DNA from: Burkholderiales bacterium
Lineage (GTDB): Bacteria > Pseudomonadota > Gammaproteobacteria > Burkholderiales > Burkholderiaceae_C
Direction: 5' to 3'
Assembly (NCBI GenBank): GCA_003963115.1
Contig: RXJQ01000018.1
Location: forward strand, 60,104-124,103
DNA length: 64,000 nt
A model generated the notes under the pieces. That model was not told where the DNA came from, searched no databases, and saw only the letters and a list, made by a program, of their open reading frames with translations. Made by a program: the position numbers and the translations under genes. This document shows, piece after piece, positions 32,820 through 41,466 of this stretch. Position 1 is the stretch's first letter. Every line of letters starts with the position of its first letter.

Positions 32820-34958
32820 TCAGATGACCTGCTTGGGCGGGGCCGCCAGCATGGCCTCGAAGGCGTCCGCCGGCATCGGCTTGGCAAACAGATAGCCTTG
32901 CTGGTGCGGGCAGCCATGCGCCAGCAGGAAGGTGGACTGCGCCATGGTCTCCACGCCTTCGGCCACCACGTGCAGGCCGAACACACGGCCCAAAGCGATG
33001 ACGGACACAGCGATCGCACCGTCGCGTCCGCCCTTCCACGCATCGGTCACGAAAGAGCGGTCGATCTTCAGCTCGTCGATGGGGAAGCGCTTGAGGTAGC
33101 CCAGCGATGAGTAGCCCGTGCCGAAGTCGTCCAGCGAAACGCGAAAGCCCAGCTCGCGCAGCTCCTGCAGACGCAACACGGCGCGCTCAACATCCGACAT
33201 CAGCAGCGACTCGGTCACCTCCAGCACCAGGCAGCTGGGCGTGAGGTGGTAGCGCGCCAGCAAGGCCTCCAGCTGGCCGCGCAGGCCGTCATCGGCAAAG
33301 CTCGGGCTGGCCAGGTTGACCGACACCGGCACGGGTTGCAGGCCCAGGTCGGCACGACGTCGGATGTCGGCACAGGCGGTTTCGAGCACCCAGTCGGTCA
33401 GGGGCAGGATGAGGCCGGATTCTTCAGCCAGGGGAATGAACTCGCCCGGAGAAACCATGCCGCGCTCGGGATGCTGCCAGCGCACCAGCGCCTCGGCCCC
33501 GACGATCGCGCCATCGGCAGCGTCCACCTTGGCCTGGTAGTGCAGGCGCAACTGGCCCTCCGAAATGGCGCGGCGCAGATCGCTCTCGCGTGCCAGGCGG
33601 GCACTGGCCCGCACATTCATCGCCTCGTCGAAGAAGCGGTACTGGGCGCGACCAGCCGACTTGGCCGCATAAGCTGCCTGCTCGGCACAACGGGTCAGGC
33701 CTTCGGCATCGGCCGCATCGCGCGGGTACAAGGCCATGCCGATGCTGGCCGTGAGGATCAGCTCGCGGCCATCGACCGTGATGGGCGTGGCAATCGCGCT
33801 GAGCAGCCGGTCGGCCACCAGGGCGGCCTGCTTGTCATCGTCGATGTCGACCAGCAACATCGTGAAGGCATTCGCCCCCACGCGCGACACCATCGACTCC
33901 TGGCCCGCGCGGCCGTCCATGGCCAGGTCCGAGGTGCGGACCGAGGATTTCAAACGCGCCGAAATCAGCCGCAGCACCGTGTCGCCCTGGGCATAGCCGA
34001 TGGCATCGTTGACGCTCTTGAAGCGGTCCATGTCGACGTAGACCATGGCGCAGCCCGTCCCCAGCCGAGTAGACCGGTCCAGCGCCGGCGCCACCAGCTC
34101 GCCAAAGAACTGGCGGTTGGGCAGGCCTGTGAGCACGTCGTAGTGGGCCAGGCGCTTGATGCGCTCTTCGGCTTCCACGCGGTCGGTGATGTCTTGTGTG
34201 ATGCCCTCAACGGCCACCTGCCGGCCATTGTGGTCGATCACCGTGGCCGCCTGCTCGAACACCGTGCGCACCACGCCGTCGAAGCGCTGGATGGCAAAGG
34301 TCAGCTGATAAGGCTTGCCTTCCTGCAAGGCCGTCTGGCGCAGGGTACGCACGGTGTCGCGGTCGGCATCGGCCACCAGAGACAGGAACTCTTCTGGCTG
34401 CGCACGCGCCACCACCGCAGGCGATGCCGCCAGCACCCGCATGAGTTCGGGCGAACACAGGAAGCGTGCGCCGTCATCGACCAGCTCCCAACTGCCCATG
34501 TTGGCGATGTAGTGGGCCCGCTCCAGGCGTTCGCGGCTGCGCATGGCCGACTCGATGGCCAAGCCGGCCCGCACCGAGTAACGCACGCGGTGCGACAGCA
34601 GCGTCCAGTTGATGGGCTTGGAGATGAAGTCCGTGGCGCCCGCTTCATAGGCCAGCTCGATGGAGGCACTGTCGTTGAGCCCCGTGAGCATCAGCACGGG
34701 CACGCGCTCGCCATGGCGCGCCTGGCGCACACGCCGGCAGACCTCGTAGCCATCGAGGTCGGGCATCATCACGTCGAGCAGCAAGAGATCGAAAGGCCCC
34801 TGCTCCTCCACCTGAGCCAGGCCCTGGAAGCCATCTTCCGCCTCGCAGACATCGAAGCCCGCGTGCCGCAAGGTGTTGGCCGCCATCCCCCGTAGCAGGT
34901 GGTCATCGTCAATGATGAGCAGGCGGGGACCCGGTTTGTCGAGGTTCAGCGTGGTCAT
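32820..34958 (-). CDS. REC-PAS-GGDEF-EAL response regulator (probable c-di-GMP phosphodiesterase)
   Basis: 712 residues. A receiver domain has its phospho-acceptor in LLLLDVMMPDLDG. A PAS domain follows (ending GITQDITDRVEAEE), then a GGDEF domain and an EAL domain. The cyclase motif reads GANAF instead of GGDEF, so synthesis is unlikely. The EAL domain keeps EALVRW, DDFGTGYSSLGYL, KIDRSFV and AEGVET, so it should degrade c-di-GMP. It overlaps the preceding REC-HPt gene by ATGA. Confidence 0.92.
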   Translation of the reverse strand: MTTLNLDKPGPRLLIIDDDHLLRGMAANTLRHAGFDVCEAEDGFQGLAQVEEQGPFDLLLLDVMMPDLDGYEVCRRVRQARHGERVPVLMLTGLNDSASIELAYEAGATDFISKPINWTLLSHRVRYSVRAGLAIESAMRSRERLERAHYIANMGSWELVDDGARFLCSPELMRVLAASPAVVARAQPEEFLSLVADADRDTVRTLRQTALQEGKPYQLTFAIQRFDGVVRTVFEQAATVIDHNGRQVAVEGITQDITDRVEAEERIKRLAHYDVLTGLPNRQFFGELVAPALDRSTRLGTGCAMVYVDMDRFKSVNDAIGYAQGDTVLRLISARLKSSVRTSDLAMDGRAGQESMVSRVGANAFTMLLVDIDDDKQAALVADRLLSAIATPITVDGRELILTASIGMALYPRDAADAEGLTRCAEQAAYAAKSAGRAQYRFFDEAMNVRASARLARESDLRRAISEGQLRLHYQAKVDAADGAIVGAEALVRWQHPERGMVSPGEFIPLAEESGLILPLTDWVLETACADIRRRADLGLQPVPVSVNLASPSFADDGLRGQLEALLARYHLTPSCLVLEVTESLLMSDVERAVLRLQELRELGFRVSLDDFGTGYSSLGYLKRFPIDELKIDRSFVTDAWKGGRDGAIAVSVIALGRVFGLHVVAEGVETMAQSTFLLAHGCPHQQGYLFAKPMPADAFEAMLAAPPKQVI

Positions 34959-35776
34959 ACTGCGCTTTCTGAGGTGGCGTTTTGTTGTTGTGATCCGAGT
35001 GTGATCTGCAGCCTTTGCAGCTCCATGTCGAACCGTGCCGGCAGGTGCGACATATCGTGTTGTCCGGCACGCAATTGCGCTTCGGCGTGGGCGGCGCAAG
35101 CGGCCATGGCCATCGCGCCGACCGCGGCGCTGGAGGACTTCAGGCTGTGCGCCACCCGCTGGGCTGTCTTGGTGTCGGCCGTGTGGACGGCCTGCCGGAT
35201 GGACGCCAGGAGCTTGGGCAGCGACTCAAGATACAGCTTCAAGACCGCTTGCCCGTACTCGGGCTGGGAGCCATCGGCCACCATGGGCAGCGCCGCCAGG
35301 ACCGTGTGGTCGAAGACGTCCGACAGCGAAGATGCGGCCATGGCCGTGTCCGCCAGCGGCGCACGCTGCCCGGCGCGAACCTCAGCCCGGCAACGGCCCC
35401 AGCGCCCGACGGCGGCCATCAAAGCGTCCACCTCGACGGGCTTGGTCAGGAAATCATTCATGCCCGCCTTGAAACAAGCTTCACGGTCCGCGGCAAAGGC
35501 CTGGGCGGTCAGGGCCACGATCGGGATGGTTCGCCCCTGCTCCCCGGCCGCTCCCGCCCTCAGGCGACGGGTGGCCTCCAGGCCGTCGAGGTCCTCCATG
35601 CGGCAGTCCATGACCACGAGGTCATAGGAAGACGCCTGGATCGCCGCCAGGGCTTCCCGGCCGCTTTCCACGGCGCTCACCAGGTGACCAAAATGCCGCA
35701 GCATCTGGCAAACCACGTCGCGGTTCACGGCCTCGTCCTCAACCACGAGCACGTGAATCGGTGCTTGCTCCTGCAT
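34955..35776 (-). CDS. Response regulator with C-terminal HPt domain
   Basis: 273 residues. REC domain: VVEDEAVNRDVVCQML, phospho-acceptor Asp in DLVVMDCRMEDLDG and Lys in LTKPVEVD. HPt domain: acceptor His in AQRVAHSLKSSSAAVGA. Such proteins relay phosphate from hybrid kinases. The stop/start overlap with the EAL regulator suggests they form one relay. No kinase is adjacent; the nearest hybrid kinase is at 7788. GGGAG precedes ATG 35776. Confidence 0.9.
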   Translation of the reverse strand: MQEQAPIHVLVVEDEAVNRDVVCQMLRHFGHLVSAVESGREALAAIQASSYDLVVMDCRMEDLDGLEATRRLRAGAAGEQGRTIPIVALTAQAFAADREACFKAGMNDFLTKPVEVDALMAAVGRWGRCRAEVRAGQRAPLADTAMAASSLSDVFDHTVLAALPMVADGSQPEYGQAVLKLYLESLPKLLASIRQAVHTADTKTAQRVAHSLKSSSAAVGAMAMAACAAHAEAQLRAGQHDMSHLPARFDMELQRLQITLGSQQQNATSESAV

Positions 35777-35882
35777 GGTTCTCCCACACTCACTTGAATG
35801 GCTTGAATCGACATTGTCGGCACGCGCCGCGTCAAACTTGAGACAGACAGCGATGCCAGGCCATACCTTACACTCCGTCACC

Positions 35883-36281
35883 ATGCCCCGCCCCCTCGCC
35901 TGTCACCGCCAGATCATCTGGATGGCCGCTCTGGCCGTCTTGCTGGGTGCGCTTGCGCCCACGGTGTCGCGCTGGCTGATGCTGCGCCAGTCGGTGCCGC
36001 TGCCGATGCTGGAGGTCTGTGTCAGCCAACTGGATGGCCCGTCTCAACTGGTGATCAAACGCGGCGCTGAAGACACGACGCCGGCCAAGCCCGGCGTGGA
36101 CCGCTGCCCCCTGTGCGTCCTGGGTGACCACCTGCCAGGCCTGCCCCTGAGCACGGCCATCGCCCTGCCTCAGGTGCCCACCTTGCAGGAAGCCGTACCC
36201 GCGCTCTTCCTGCGCGCGCCTGCGTCCTTGCATGCATGGGCCAGCGCCCTGGCCAGAGCGCCGCCTGTCGACTTCAGCTGA
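35883..36281 (+). CDS. DUF2946-like exported protein with CPLC motif
   Basis: 132 residues with an N-terminal membrane segment (IIWMAALAVLLGALAPTV) and a periplasmic part containing CPLC near residue 80, typical of DUF2946 proteins, which often neighbour copper or TonB genes. It may chaperone metal. It leads a three-gene group with the barrel and thioredoxin-like genes and is divergent from the REC-HPt gene. Confidence 0.72.
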   Translation: MPRPLACHRQIIWMAALAVLLGALAPTVSRWLMLRQSVPLPMLEVCVSQLDGPSQLVIKRGAEDTTPAKPGVDRCPLCVLGDHLPGLPLSTAIALPQVPTLQEAVPALFLRAPASLHAWASALARAPPVDFS

Positions 36282-36403
36282 CAGCGCGAAGCCGGCCTTT
36301 CCGCTTTCCGGACGGGCCCTCCCACTTATTCAGACATGTCCGCCACGCATGACCGTGCTTGGCCGGTCGCGGCCACATGCCTGCAACCGCTTGCATTCAC
36401 ACC

Positions 36404-37423
36404 ATGAAACGCGTCGCCCTCTCTCCCGTCGCAGCCGTGCTCGCCACGTCTTTGCTGAGCCTGACCCTTCCCACCCAATCCGCCTGGGCTTGCGCCAGCT
36501 GCGGCTGCAACCTGAGCGCCGACTGGGACAACCCCGGCCTGCTCGGCGACACCGGCTTCAAGCTCGACGTCCGCTACGACTACCTCAACCAGAACCAGCT
36601 GCGCAGCGGCACGGGCACCATCTCGTCCTTTGCTGCCAGCCAGATCGTCCATGGCGACGAGCCCCAGGAAGTAGAGAAGTACACCCGCAACAACTACCTC
36701 ACTGTGGCGATGGACTACACCGTCAACCGCGACTGGGGTGTCAACCTGCAACTGCCCTACGTCGTTCGCAACCACAGCACGCTGGGCACGGCATCTGACG
36801 GCGCCACGCCGGGCGCCGATGGCGGCCAGTACGACTCGCGCACGGCCAGCCTGGGCGACGTCAAGCTCATCGGGCGCTACATGGGCCTGCTGCCCGCGCG
36901 CAACCTGGCTCTGCTCTTTGGCCTGAAGCTGGCCACGGGCAGCCACACCGAGACCGGCACTTCCACCGACCCGAACAACCCAGGCCCCGTCGACATCGAC
37001 CGCGGGCTGCAACCCGGCACCGGCACCACCGACCTCATCCTGGGCGCGACCTACGTGGGCTCGCTCACGCCGACCGTGAACTACATGCTGCAAGGCCTCT
37101 TCCAGTCTGCCTTGAGGGCCAGCGACGGCTACCGCCCCGGCAACGGCGTCAACCTCAACGCCGGCCTGCGCTACACCGCCTGGTCCAGCGCCCAGCCACA
37201 GCTGCAGCTCAACATCCGCCACGCCCTGCGCGACATGGGCGAGAACGCCGACCAGGTCAGCACGGGTGGCACGCTGGTCTACCTCAGCCCTGGTGTCAAC
37301 GTGCCGTTGAACCGTCAGGCGGCGTTTTACGGCTACATTCAGGTGCCGCTCTACCAGGACGTCAATGGCGTGCAGCTGGCGCCGAAGTACACAGCCTCGG
37401 TGGGCGTGCGCTACGCCTTCTGA
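36404..37423 (+). CDS. Outer-membrane barrel protein with N-terminal CASCGC motif
   Basis: 339 residues. The signal peptide ends QSAWA and the mature protein starts CASCGCNLSADW, an unusual Cys cluster (CxxCxC) that could bind metal. The rest is a series of amphipathic strands (YLTVAMDYTVNRDWGVNLQL, PQLQLNIRHALRDMG) ending VGVRYAF, typical of a barrel C-terminus. The product might transport or sense a metal or oxidised thiol compound; this is inference. Confidence 0.72.
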   Translation: MKRVALSPVAAVLATSLLSLTLPTQSAWACASCGCNLSADWDNPGLLGDTGFKLDVRYDYLNQNQLRSGTGTISSFAASQIVHGDEPQEVEKYTRNNYLTVAMDYTVNRDWGVNLQLPYVVRNHSTLGTASDGATPGADGGQYDSRTASLGDVKLIGRYMGLLPARNLALLFGLKLATGSHTETGTSTDPNNPGPVDIDRGLQPGTGTTDLILGATYVGSLTPTVNYMLQGLFQSALRASDGYRPGNGVNLNAGLRYTAWSSAQPQLQLNIRHALRDMGENADQVSTGGTLVYLSPGVNVPLNRQAAFYGYIQVPLYQDVNGVQLAPKYTASVGVRYAF

Positions 37424-37448
37424 CAAGCCCCCTGCGCCAGCCACCACC

Positions 37449-37940
37449 ATGAAGACCCTGAGCTTGCTCAAGCCCCTTGTCGTTGCGCTGTCCCTGTTCC
37501 TTGCCTTGTTGGCGCAAGCTAGGGAGCTGCCTTACAACGAATCGGCCGACGTCAAGGCGGAAGTGGCCCAGGCCCTGGCCACTGCGGGCGCCGCACACCG
37601 CCCCGTGCTGCTGATCTTCGGTGCCAACTGGTGCGAAGACTGCCGCGCGCTGGATGCCGCCTTGAAGAAAGGCCGCAACGCCGAGCTGCTCGCCGCCGAG
37701 TTCACGGTGGTCAAGATCGACGTGGGCAACTTTGACAAGAACCTCGATGTGGTCAAGCGCTATGGCGACCCGATCGCCAATGGCATCCCCGCAGCGGTGA
37801 TCCTGTCGGCGGACAACCACGTGCTGTTTGCCACACGCGCCGGTGAGCTGGCCGACGCCAGGAAGATGAGCGATGACGGCATCGAGCGCTTCTTCAAGCA
37901 GGCATTGGCGCGGTTCACCCCGTCAAGCCCAGCTCCTTGA
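37449..37940 (+). CDS. Exported thioredoxin-like protein
   Basis: 163 residues with a signal peptide (SLFLALLAQA) and a thioredoxin fold whose active site is WCEDC instead of WCGPC. The EDC pair suggests a redox function other than general disulphide exchange. NGIPAAVIL is the cis-Pro loop. It directly follows the CxxCxC barrel gene and is likely its partner. Confidence 0.82.
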   Translation: MKTLSLLKPLVVALSLFLALLAQARELPYNESADVKAEVAQALATAGAAHRPVLLIFGANWCEDCRALDAALKKGRNAELLAAEFTVVKIDVGNFDKNLDVVKRYGDPIANGIPAAVILSADNHVLFATRAGELADARKMSDDGIERFFKQALARFTPSSPAP

Positions 37941-37990
37941 GCCGCCTGCACAAAGAGCGGAGGCTCAACAAGCCCGGCTTCGCGCCCCGT

Positions 37991-38800
37991 TCACACCGAG
38001 CGCGCCACCAGTAATCCCGACACCAGCACGCAACTCAAGGCGAACAGGCCTCGGCTGACCTCAGGCGGCAGGTGCTCGGCCCATCGGCGGCCGAGCCACA
38101 TGGCCAGCACGGCCCCCGCAGCGAAAGGCAAAGCTCCATCCCACCTCACCTGTCCGTGTAGCGCCGCCGAGGAGACACCGGAGGCCGACACCAGGGCGAT
38201 CACAGCCAGCGAGGTCAACTGGATCTGCCTCAAGTCCAGATCGGTGTAGCGCATCAGGGCCGGCACAATGACGAAGCCCCCACCCACGCCAATGAGGCCG
38301 CTGAGCACGCCGGACAAGGTGCCCGTGGCGGCCATGGCGCGCGCACAGGGTGACGTCCAGTTCAGGCGTCCGCTGCCCGGGTCCACGACACAGGGCGGCA
38401 GCTTGCGTGGCAGGAATGCCGTAGCCTGATTGGCCTTGGGCCACTGGCGCCAGGCCAGCCACAACATCAGCCCCGCGAACCCCCAGAGCAAAGGCGTAGG
38501 CGGCAGGCGCTGCCCCAGCGCCACGCCCAGGGGCGCCCCCACCATGCCCATGCCGCCCATCAACAGCGCCGCACGCCAGCGCACCAGGTCTGCGCGCAGG
38601 CCTTGCAAAGCCCCCAGCGAAGCCGCCAGCCCTACGGCCAGCAAAGCGGCCGGCGCGGCCTGTGTCAGCGGCCAATGCAAGAGCAGCACCAGCAGGGGCA
38701 CGGCCAGTACGCCACCTCCTGCCCCCGTCAGCGCCAGCACACCACCCACCGCGACACCCATGGCACCGGCGGCCAGAGGCTCAGCCAAGAGCAGGGCCAC
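37991..38800 (-). CDS. TauE/SafE-family sulfur-anion exporter
   Basis: 269 residues with eight predicted membrane helices and duplicated GGG motifs (LTGAGGGVLAVPLL; LIGVGGGFVIVPAL) typical of TauE/SafE permeases, which export sulfite or organosulfonates. It is the last gene of the ArsR/DUF2892 operon, which supports a sulfur role. Confidence 0.88.
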   Translation of the reverse strand: MALLLAEPLAAGAMGVAVGGVLALTGAGGGVLAVPLLVLLLHWPLTQAAPAALLAVGLAASLGALQGLRADLVRWRAALLMGGMGMVGAPLGVALGQRLPPTPLLWGFAGLMLWLAWRQWPKANQATAFLPRKLPPCVVDPGSGRLNWTSPCARAMAATGTLSGVLSGLIGVGGGFVIVPALMRYTDLDLRQIQLTSLAVIALVSASGVSSAALHGQVRWDGALPFAAGAVLAMWLGRRWAEHLPPEVSRGLFALSCVLVSGLLVARSV

Positions 38801-38803
38801 CTG

Positions 38804-38995
38804 TCAGCCAGGACGTTTGCAGGTGGACAATCCGAAGGGGAGATAGGCGGGACACCAGCGAAAGGTTCCGGTCAGGATGGGCACGATGCCCACCCAGCCC
38901 CATACACCGATCTGCCCGGACACGGCCAGGGCCACCAGCAACACGCCCACCACGATGCGGGCCACACGGTCAACACCACCAACATTGGCTTGCAT
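38804..38995 (-). CDS. DUF2892-family inner-membrane protein
   Basis: 63 residues: MQANVGGVDRVARIVVGV, then two helices and the terminal CPAYLPFGLSTC. This is the classic DUF2892 form often fused to or next to rhodaneses. An AAGGAGAG SD precedes ATG 38995. It lies 23 bases after a microORF with a rhodanese-like loop and is followed by the TauE/SafE gene. Confidence 0.88.
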   Translation of the reverse strand: MQANVGGVDRVARIVVGVLLVALAVSGQIGVWGWVGIVPILTGTFRWCPAYLPFGLSTCKRPG

Positions 38996-39017
38996 GGTCT
39001 TCTCTCCTTTGCTTAGG

Positions 39018-39128
39018 TCAAACGGAACAGCCCACGTCACCACCGCAGGCCTGGAACAAGGCACTGGCCCGGCCGCCGGAACGGCAGAAGGTCGCAATGG
39101 GATGCACCAGGGGCACGCTGAATCTCAT
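39018..39128 (-). CDS. 36-residue microORF with rhodanese-like CRSGGR loop
   Basis: The ATG at 39128 overlaps the ArsR stop codon (ATGA), so it is translationally coupled. Residues 13-20 read TFCRSGGR, the Cys active-site loop of rhodanese sulfurtransferases (CxxGxR). The peptide ends 16 residues later with GGDVGCSV. It looks like a severely shortened rhodanese whose N-terminal fold is missing. It may be a relic, or a real persulfide-carrying peptide. It could also be chance, but the context is right for rhodanese. Confidence 0.4.
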   Translation of the reverse strand: MRFSVPLVHPIATFCRSGGRASALFQACGGDVGCSV

Positions 39129-39481
39129 TTCTTCGTCCTCGACTTGACTGCTCGAGCGGGGGAACACAGGCGCTCATGCAGCACCTGCAACACAGCCAGC
39201 GCGTCCTCGCTGGCCAGCCTGTAGTGGATGTGCTTGCCCTCCCGCCGGGTCTCCACCAGGCCCTCCTGCCTCAGCACGCCCAACTGTTGTGACAACGTGG
39301 GCTGGCGAATGCCCAGGTCGGCCTCCAGATCGCCGACACAGAACTCGCCTTGTGTCAGTCGACACAGCAGGACAAGCCGATCGGTGTGCGCCAGCGCCTT
39401 CAGCAAGGCACAGGCCTTCTCAACCGACGCCTGCATGTGCGTCAAGTCCATGACTTCAGGTTCATTGGGCAACACTTTCAT
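39125..39481 (-). CDS. ArsR-family repressor, SqrR/BigR-like persulfide sensor
   Basis: 118 residues from ATG 39481. The winged helix reads GIRQPTLSQQLGVLRQEGLVETRREGKHIHYRL. Two Cys in the SqrR/BigR positions are present (GEFCVGDLE and LHERLCSP) and may form a di/tetra-sulfide on sulfide stress. An upstream in-frame ATG at 39499 lies inside the promoter -10 region and is excluded; ATG 39451 is also possible. It governs the microORF, DUF2892 and TauE/SafE genes. Confidence 0.85.
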   Translation of the reverse strand: MKVLPNEPEVMDLTHMQASVEKACALLKALAHTDRLVLLCRLTQGEFCVGDLEADLGIRQPTLSQQLGVLRQEGLVETRREGKHIHYRLASEDALAVLQVLHERLCSPARAVKSRTKK

Positions 39482-39488
39482 TTTTATA

Positions 39489-39517
39489 ATTATGTTCATA
39501 AACAATATATAAGTCAA
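39489..39517 (-). promoter_or_regulatory. Promoter with overlapping operator for the ArsR operon
   Basis: On the reverse strand TTGACT (39512-39517) and CATAAT (39489-39494) are 17 bases apart, close to the sigma-70 ideal. Arms TTATG and CATAA (39490-39501) form an inverted repeat that overlaps the -10 box, a good place for ArsR autorepression. Transcription would start near 39482. Confidence 0.6.
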
Positions 39518-39556
39518 CATACTGATGGGCGGGCGACATGGCATAAGCTTTGGCAC

Positions 39557-41296
39557 ATGAAAGCTTCACCTGCCCACCGGCTTGCCTGGCGACTCTTCCT
39601 TCAAAGGCTGTTTCGCGTATCGGAGTGGCAAAGCCTGCTGCTCTGGGCCATCGTGGCCGGCTTCATGGGCGCCCTGGCCACGGAGGCCTTTCGCCTGTTG
39701 CTTGATGCCCTGGACCACCTGCTGCTGGGCCAGGGGGGCAGCCTCGTGGCCATCGCCGAGCACCTGCCTTGGTGGGCCAGGGCACTCACACCGGCCGTAG
39801 GCGGGGCCATCGCGGGCCTGCTGCTGGTGGCCGCCAGCCGGTTCGCACAGCAAAAGGAAACCTCTGACTACATGGAGGCCGTTGTGCTGGGCGATGGCCG
39901 CATCCCTGCGGCACAGACCCTCGCGCGCAGCGCCTCCTCGCTGGTGACGATCGCCAGCGGCGGCTCGATCGGCCGCGAGGGTTCCATGGTGCAACTGGCT
40001 GCGCTGTGTGCCTCGTTGCTGGGCCAGCGGCTGCGCTTTCCGCTAGAACGCATGCGCCTGTTCGTGGCCTGCGGCGCCGCAGCCGGGATCACCGCGGCCT
40101 ACAACGCACCGATCGCGGCAGCCTTCTTCATTGCCGAAATCGTGCTGGGCTCCATCGCCATGGAGAGCGTAGGCCCCATCCTGATTGCCGCCGTCGTGGC
40201 CAATATCGCCATGCACCGCCTGTCGCTGGGTCAGCCGCCGTATGTCGTGCCGACCTTCGCCGAGATCACCGGCCCGGAGGTGCTGTTGTTCGCTGCGCTG
40301 GGCCTGCTTGTCGGCGGTTGCGCGGCCCTGTTCCTGCAGGGGCTTCGCCTGGGGCGCATCCTGTTCCAGCGTGTGGCGCCGCCCTTGCCATGGCGCCTGG
40401 CGCTGGGTGGCGCCATCGTGGGCCTGATCTCGATCTGGTGGCCCCAGGTCTGGGGCAATGGCTACAGCGTGGTCAACGATGTCCTGCACCACAACTGGCC
40501 TGCCGCCCTGCTGCTGGCGCTGCTGCTGGTCAAGGTGGTGGCCACGCTCGCCACGGTCGGCTCGGGTGCGGTGGGCGGCGTGTTCACGCCAGCGCTGTTC
40601 TTTGGCTGCTTCATCGGGCAGCTCTTCGGTCTGGGCGTGCACGCCTGCTGGCCGGGCGCCTCGGCCGCGCCGGTGGCCTACGCCGTGACCGGCATGGGGG
40701 CATTCCTGGCTGCGGCCACACAGGCCCCGTTGATGGCCATTCTCGTCATCTTCGAGATGACCCTGAGCTACCAGGTGATGCTGCCGCTGATGGCCTGCAG
40801 CGTCGTGGCTTATTTCGTGGCCCGCTCCATCGGCGCCGGCTCCATGTACGAGATCACGATCAAGCGCCGCGAGCAGCGCGATGAAAAGCAGCGGCTGAGC
40901 CATCTGCAGATGGGTGATCTGGTGCAGTCCACGCAGACGGTGGTACAGCCTGACGCCGATCTGGAGACCATGAGCCAGTTGTTCCTGCGGCACCCGGTCA
41001 AGTACCTGTATGTGGTGGACGGGCAGCAGCGCTTTCTGGGGGTCGTGCCGCTGAAGGCCTTGAAGACCGCCGACATGAAAGCCTCGTCTCAGGACCTGCG
41101 CGCGGCCGATCTCCTGAGCCAGGAGATCACGCCGCTGACGCGGGACATGGACCTGGGCACGGCGCTCCAGCGCTTCGTCGACCACCGGGGCGAGCGCCTG
41201 CCCGTGATCGAGTCGCAGGGGCACCCCATCCTGCTCGGCATGGTCGACAAGACCGCCTTACTGCGGACCTATGTGCGCCTGAGCGAATCGTATTGA
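39557..41296 (+). CDS. CLC-family chloride channel/antiporter with CBS pair
   Basis: 579 residues. The membrane part (~1-430) contains GSIGREGSMVQ, with the gating-Glu motif GREG, and the helix-N motif GGVFTPALFF. The typical GSGIP near helix D is not conserved here, so ion selectivity may differ. The C-terminal ~130 residues carry two CBS domains (VVQPDADLETMSQLFL; ITPLTRDMDLGTALQRFV). It is divergent from the ArsR operon. Confidence 0.9.
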   Translation: MKASPAHRLAWRLFLQRLFRVSEWQSLLLWAIVAGFMGALATEAFRLLLDALDHLLLGQGGSLVAIAEHLPWWARALTPAVGGAIAGLLLVAASRFAQQKETSDYMEAVVLGDGRIPAAQTLARSASSLVTIASGGSIGREGSMVQLAALCASLLGQRLRFPLERMRLFVACGAAAGITAAYNAPIAAAFFIAEIVLGSIAMESVGPILIAAVVANIAMHRLSLGQPPYVVPTFAEITGPEVLLFAALGLLVGGCAALFLQGLRLGRILFQRVAPPLPWRLALGGAIVGLISIWWPQVWGNGYSVVNDVLHHNWPAALLLALLLVKVVATLATVGSGAVGGVFTPALFFGCFIGQLFGLGVHACWPGASAAPVAYAVTGMGAFLAAATQAPLMAILVIFEMTLSYQVMLPLMACSVVAYFVARSIGAGSMYEITIKRREQRDEKQRLSHLQMGDLVQSTQTVVQPDADLETMSQLFLRHPVKYLYVVDGQQRFLGVVPLKALKTADMKASSQDLRAADLLSQEITPLTRDMDLGTALQRFVDHRGERLPVIESQGHPILLGMVDKTALLRTYVRLSESY

Positions 41297-41466
41297 TGCG
41301 CTGAGCGGCAATCACGATCAGCACGCCCACTTGCGCCCGATCTCCAGGATGTCGTCGCGCCGGGTCTCGAATTAGGGCCCACGAGCATGGTCAAGGCGGC
41401 AGCGGCATGCCCGTTATCATGGCCTGCTCCTCGTTGTTGAGGGGTGAACACGACGCCCACCCGGTC

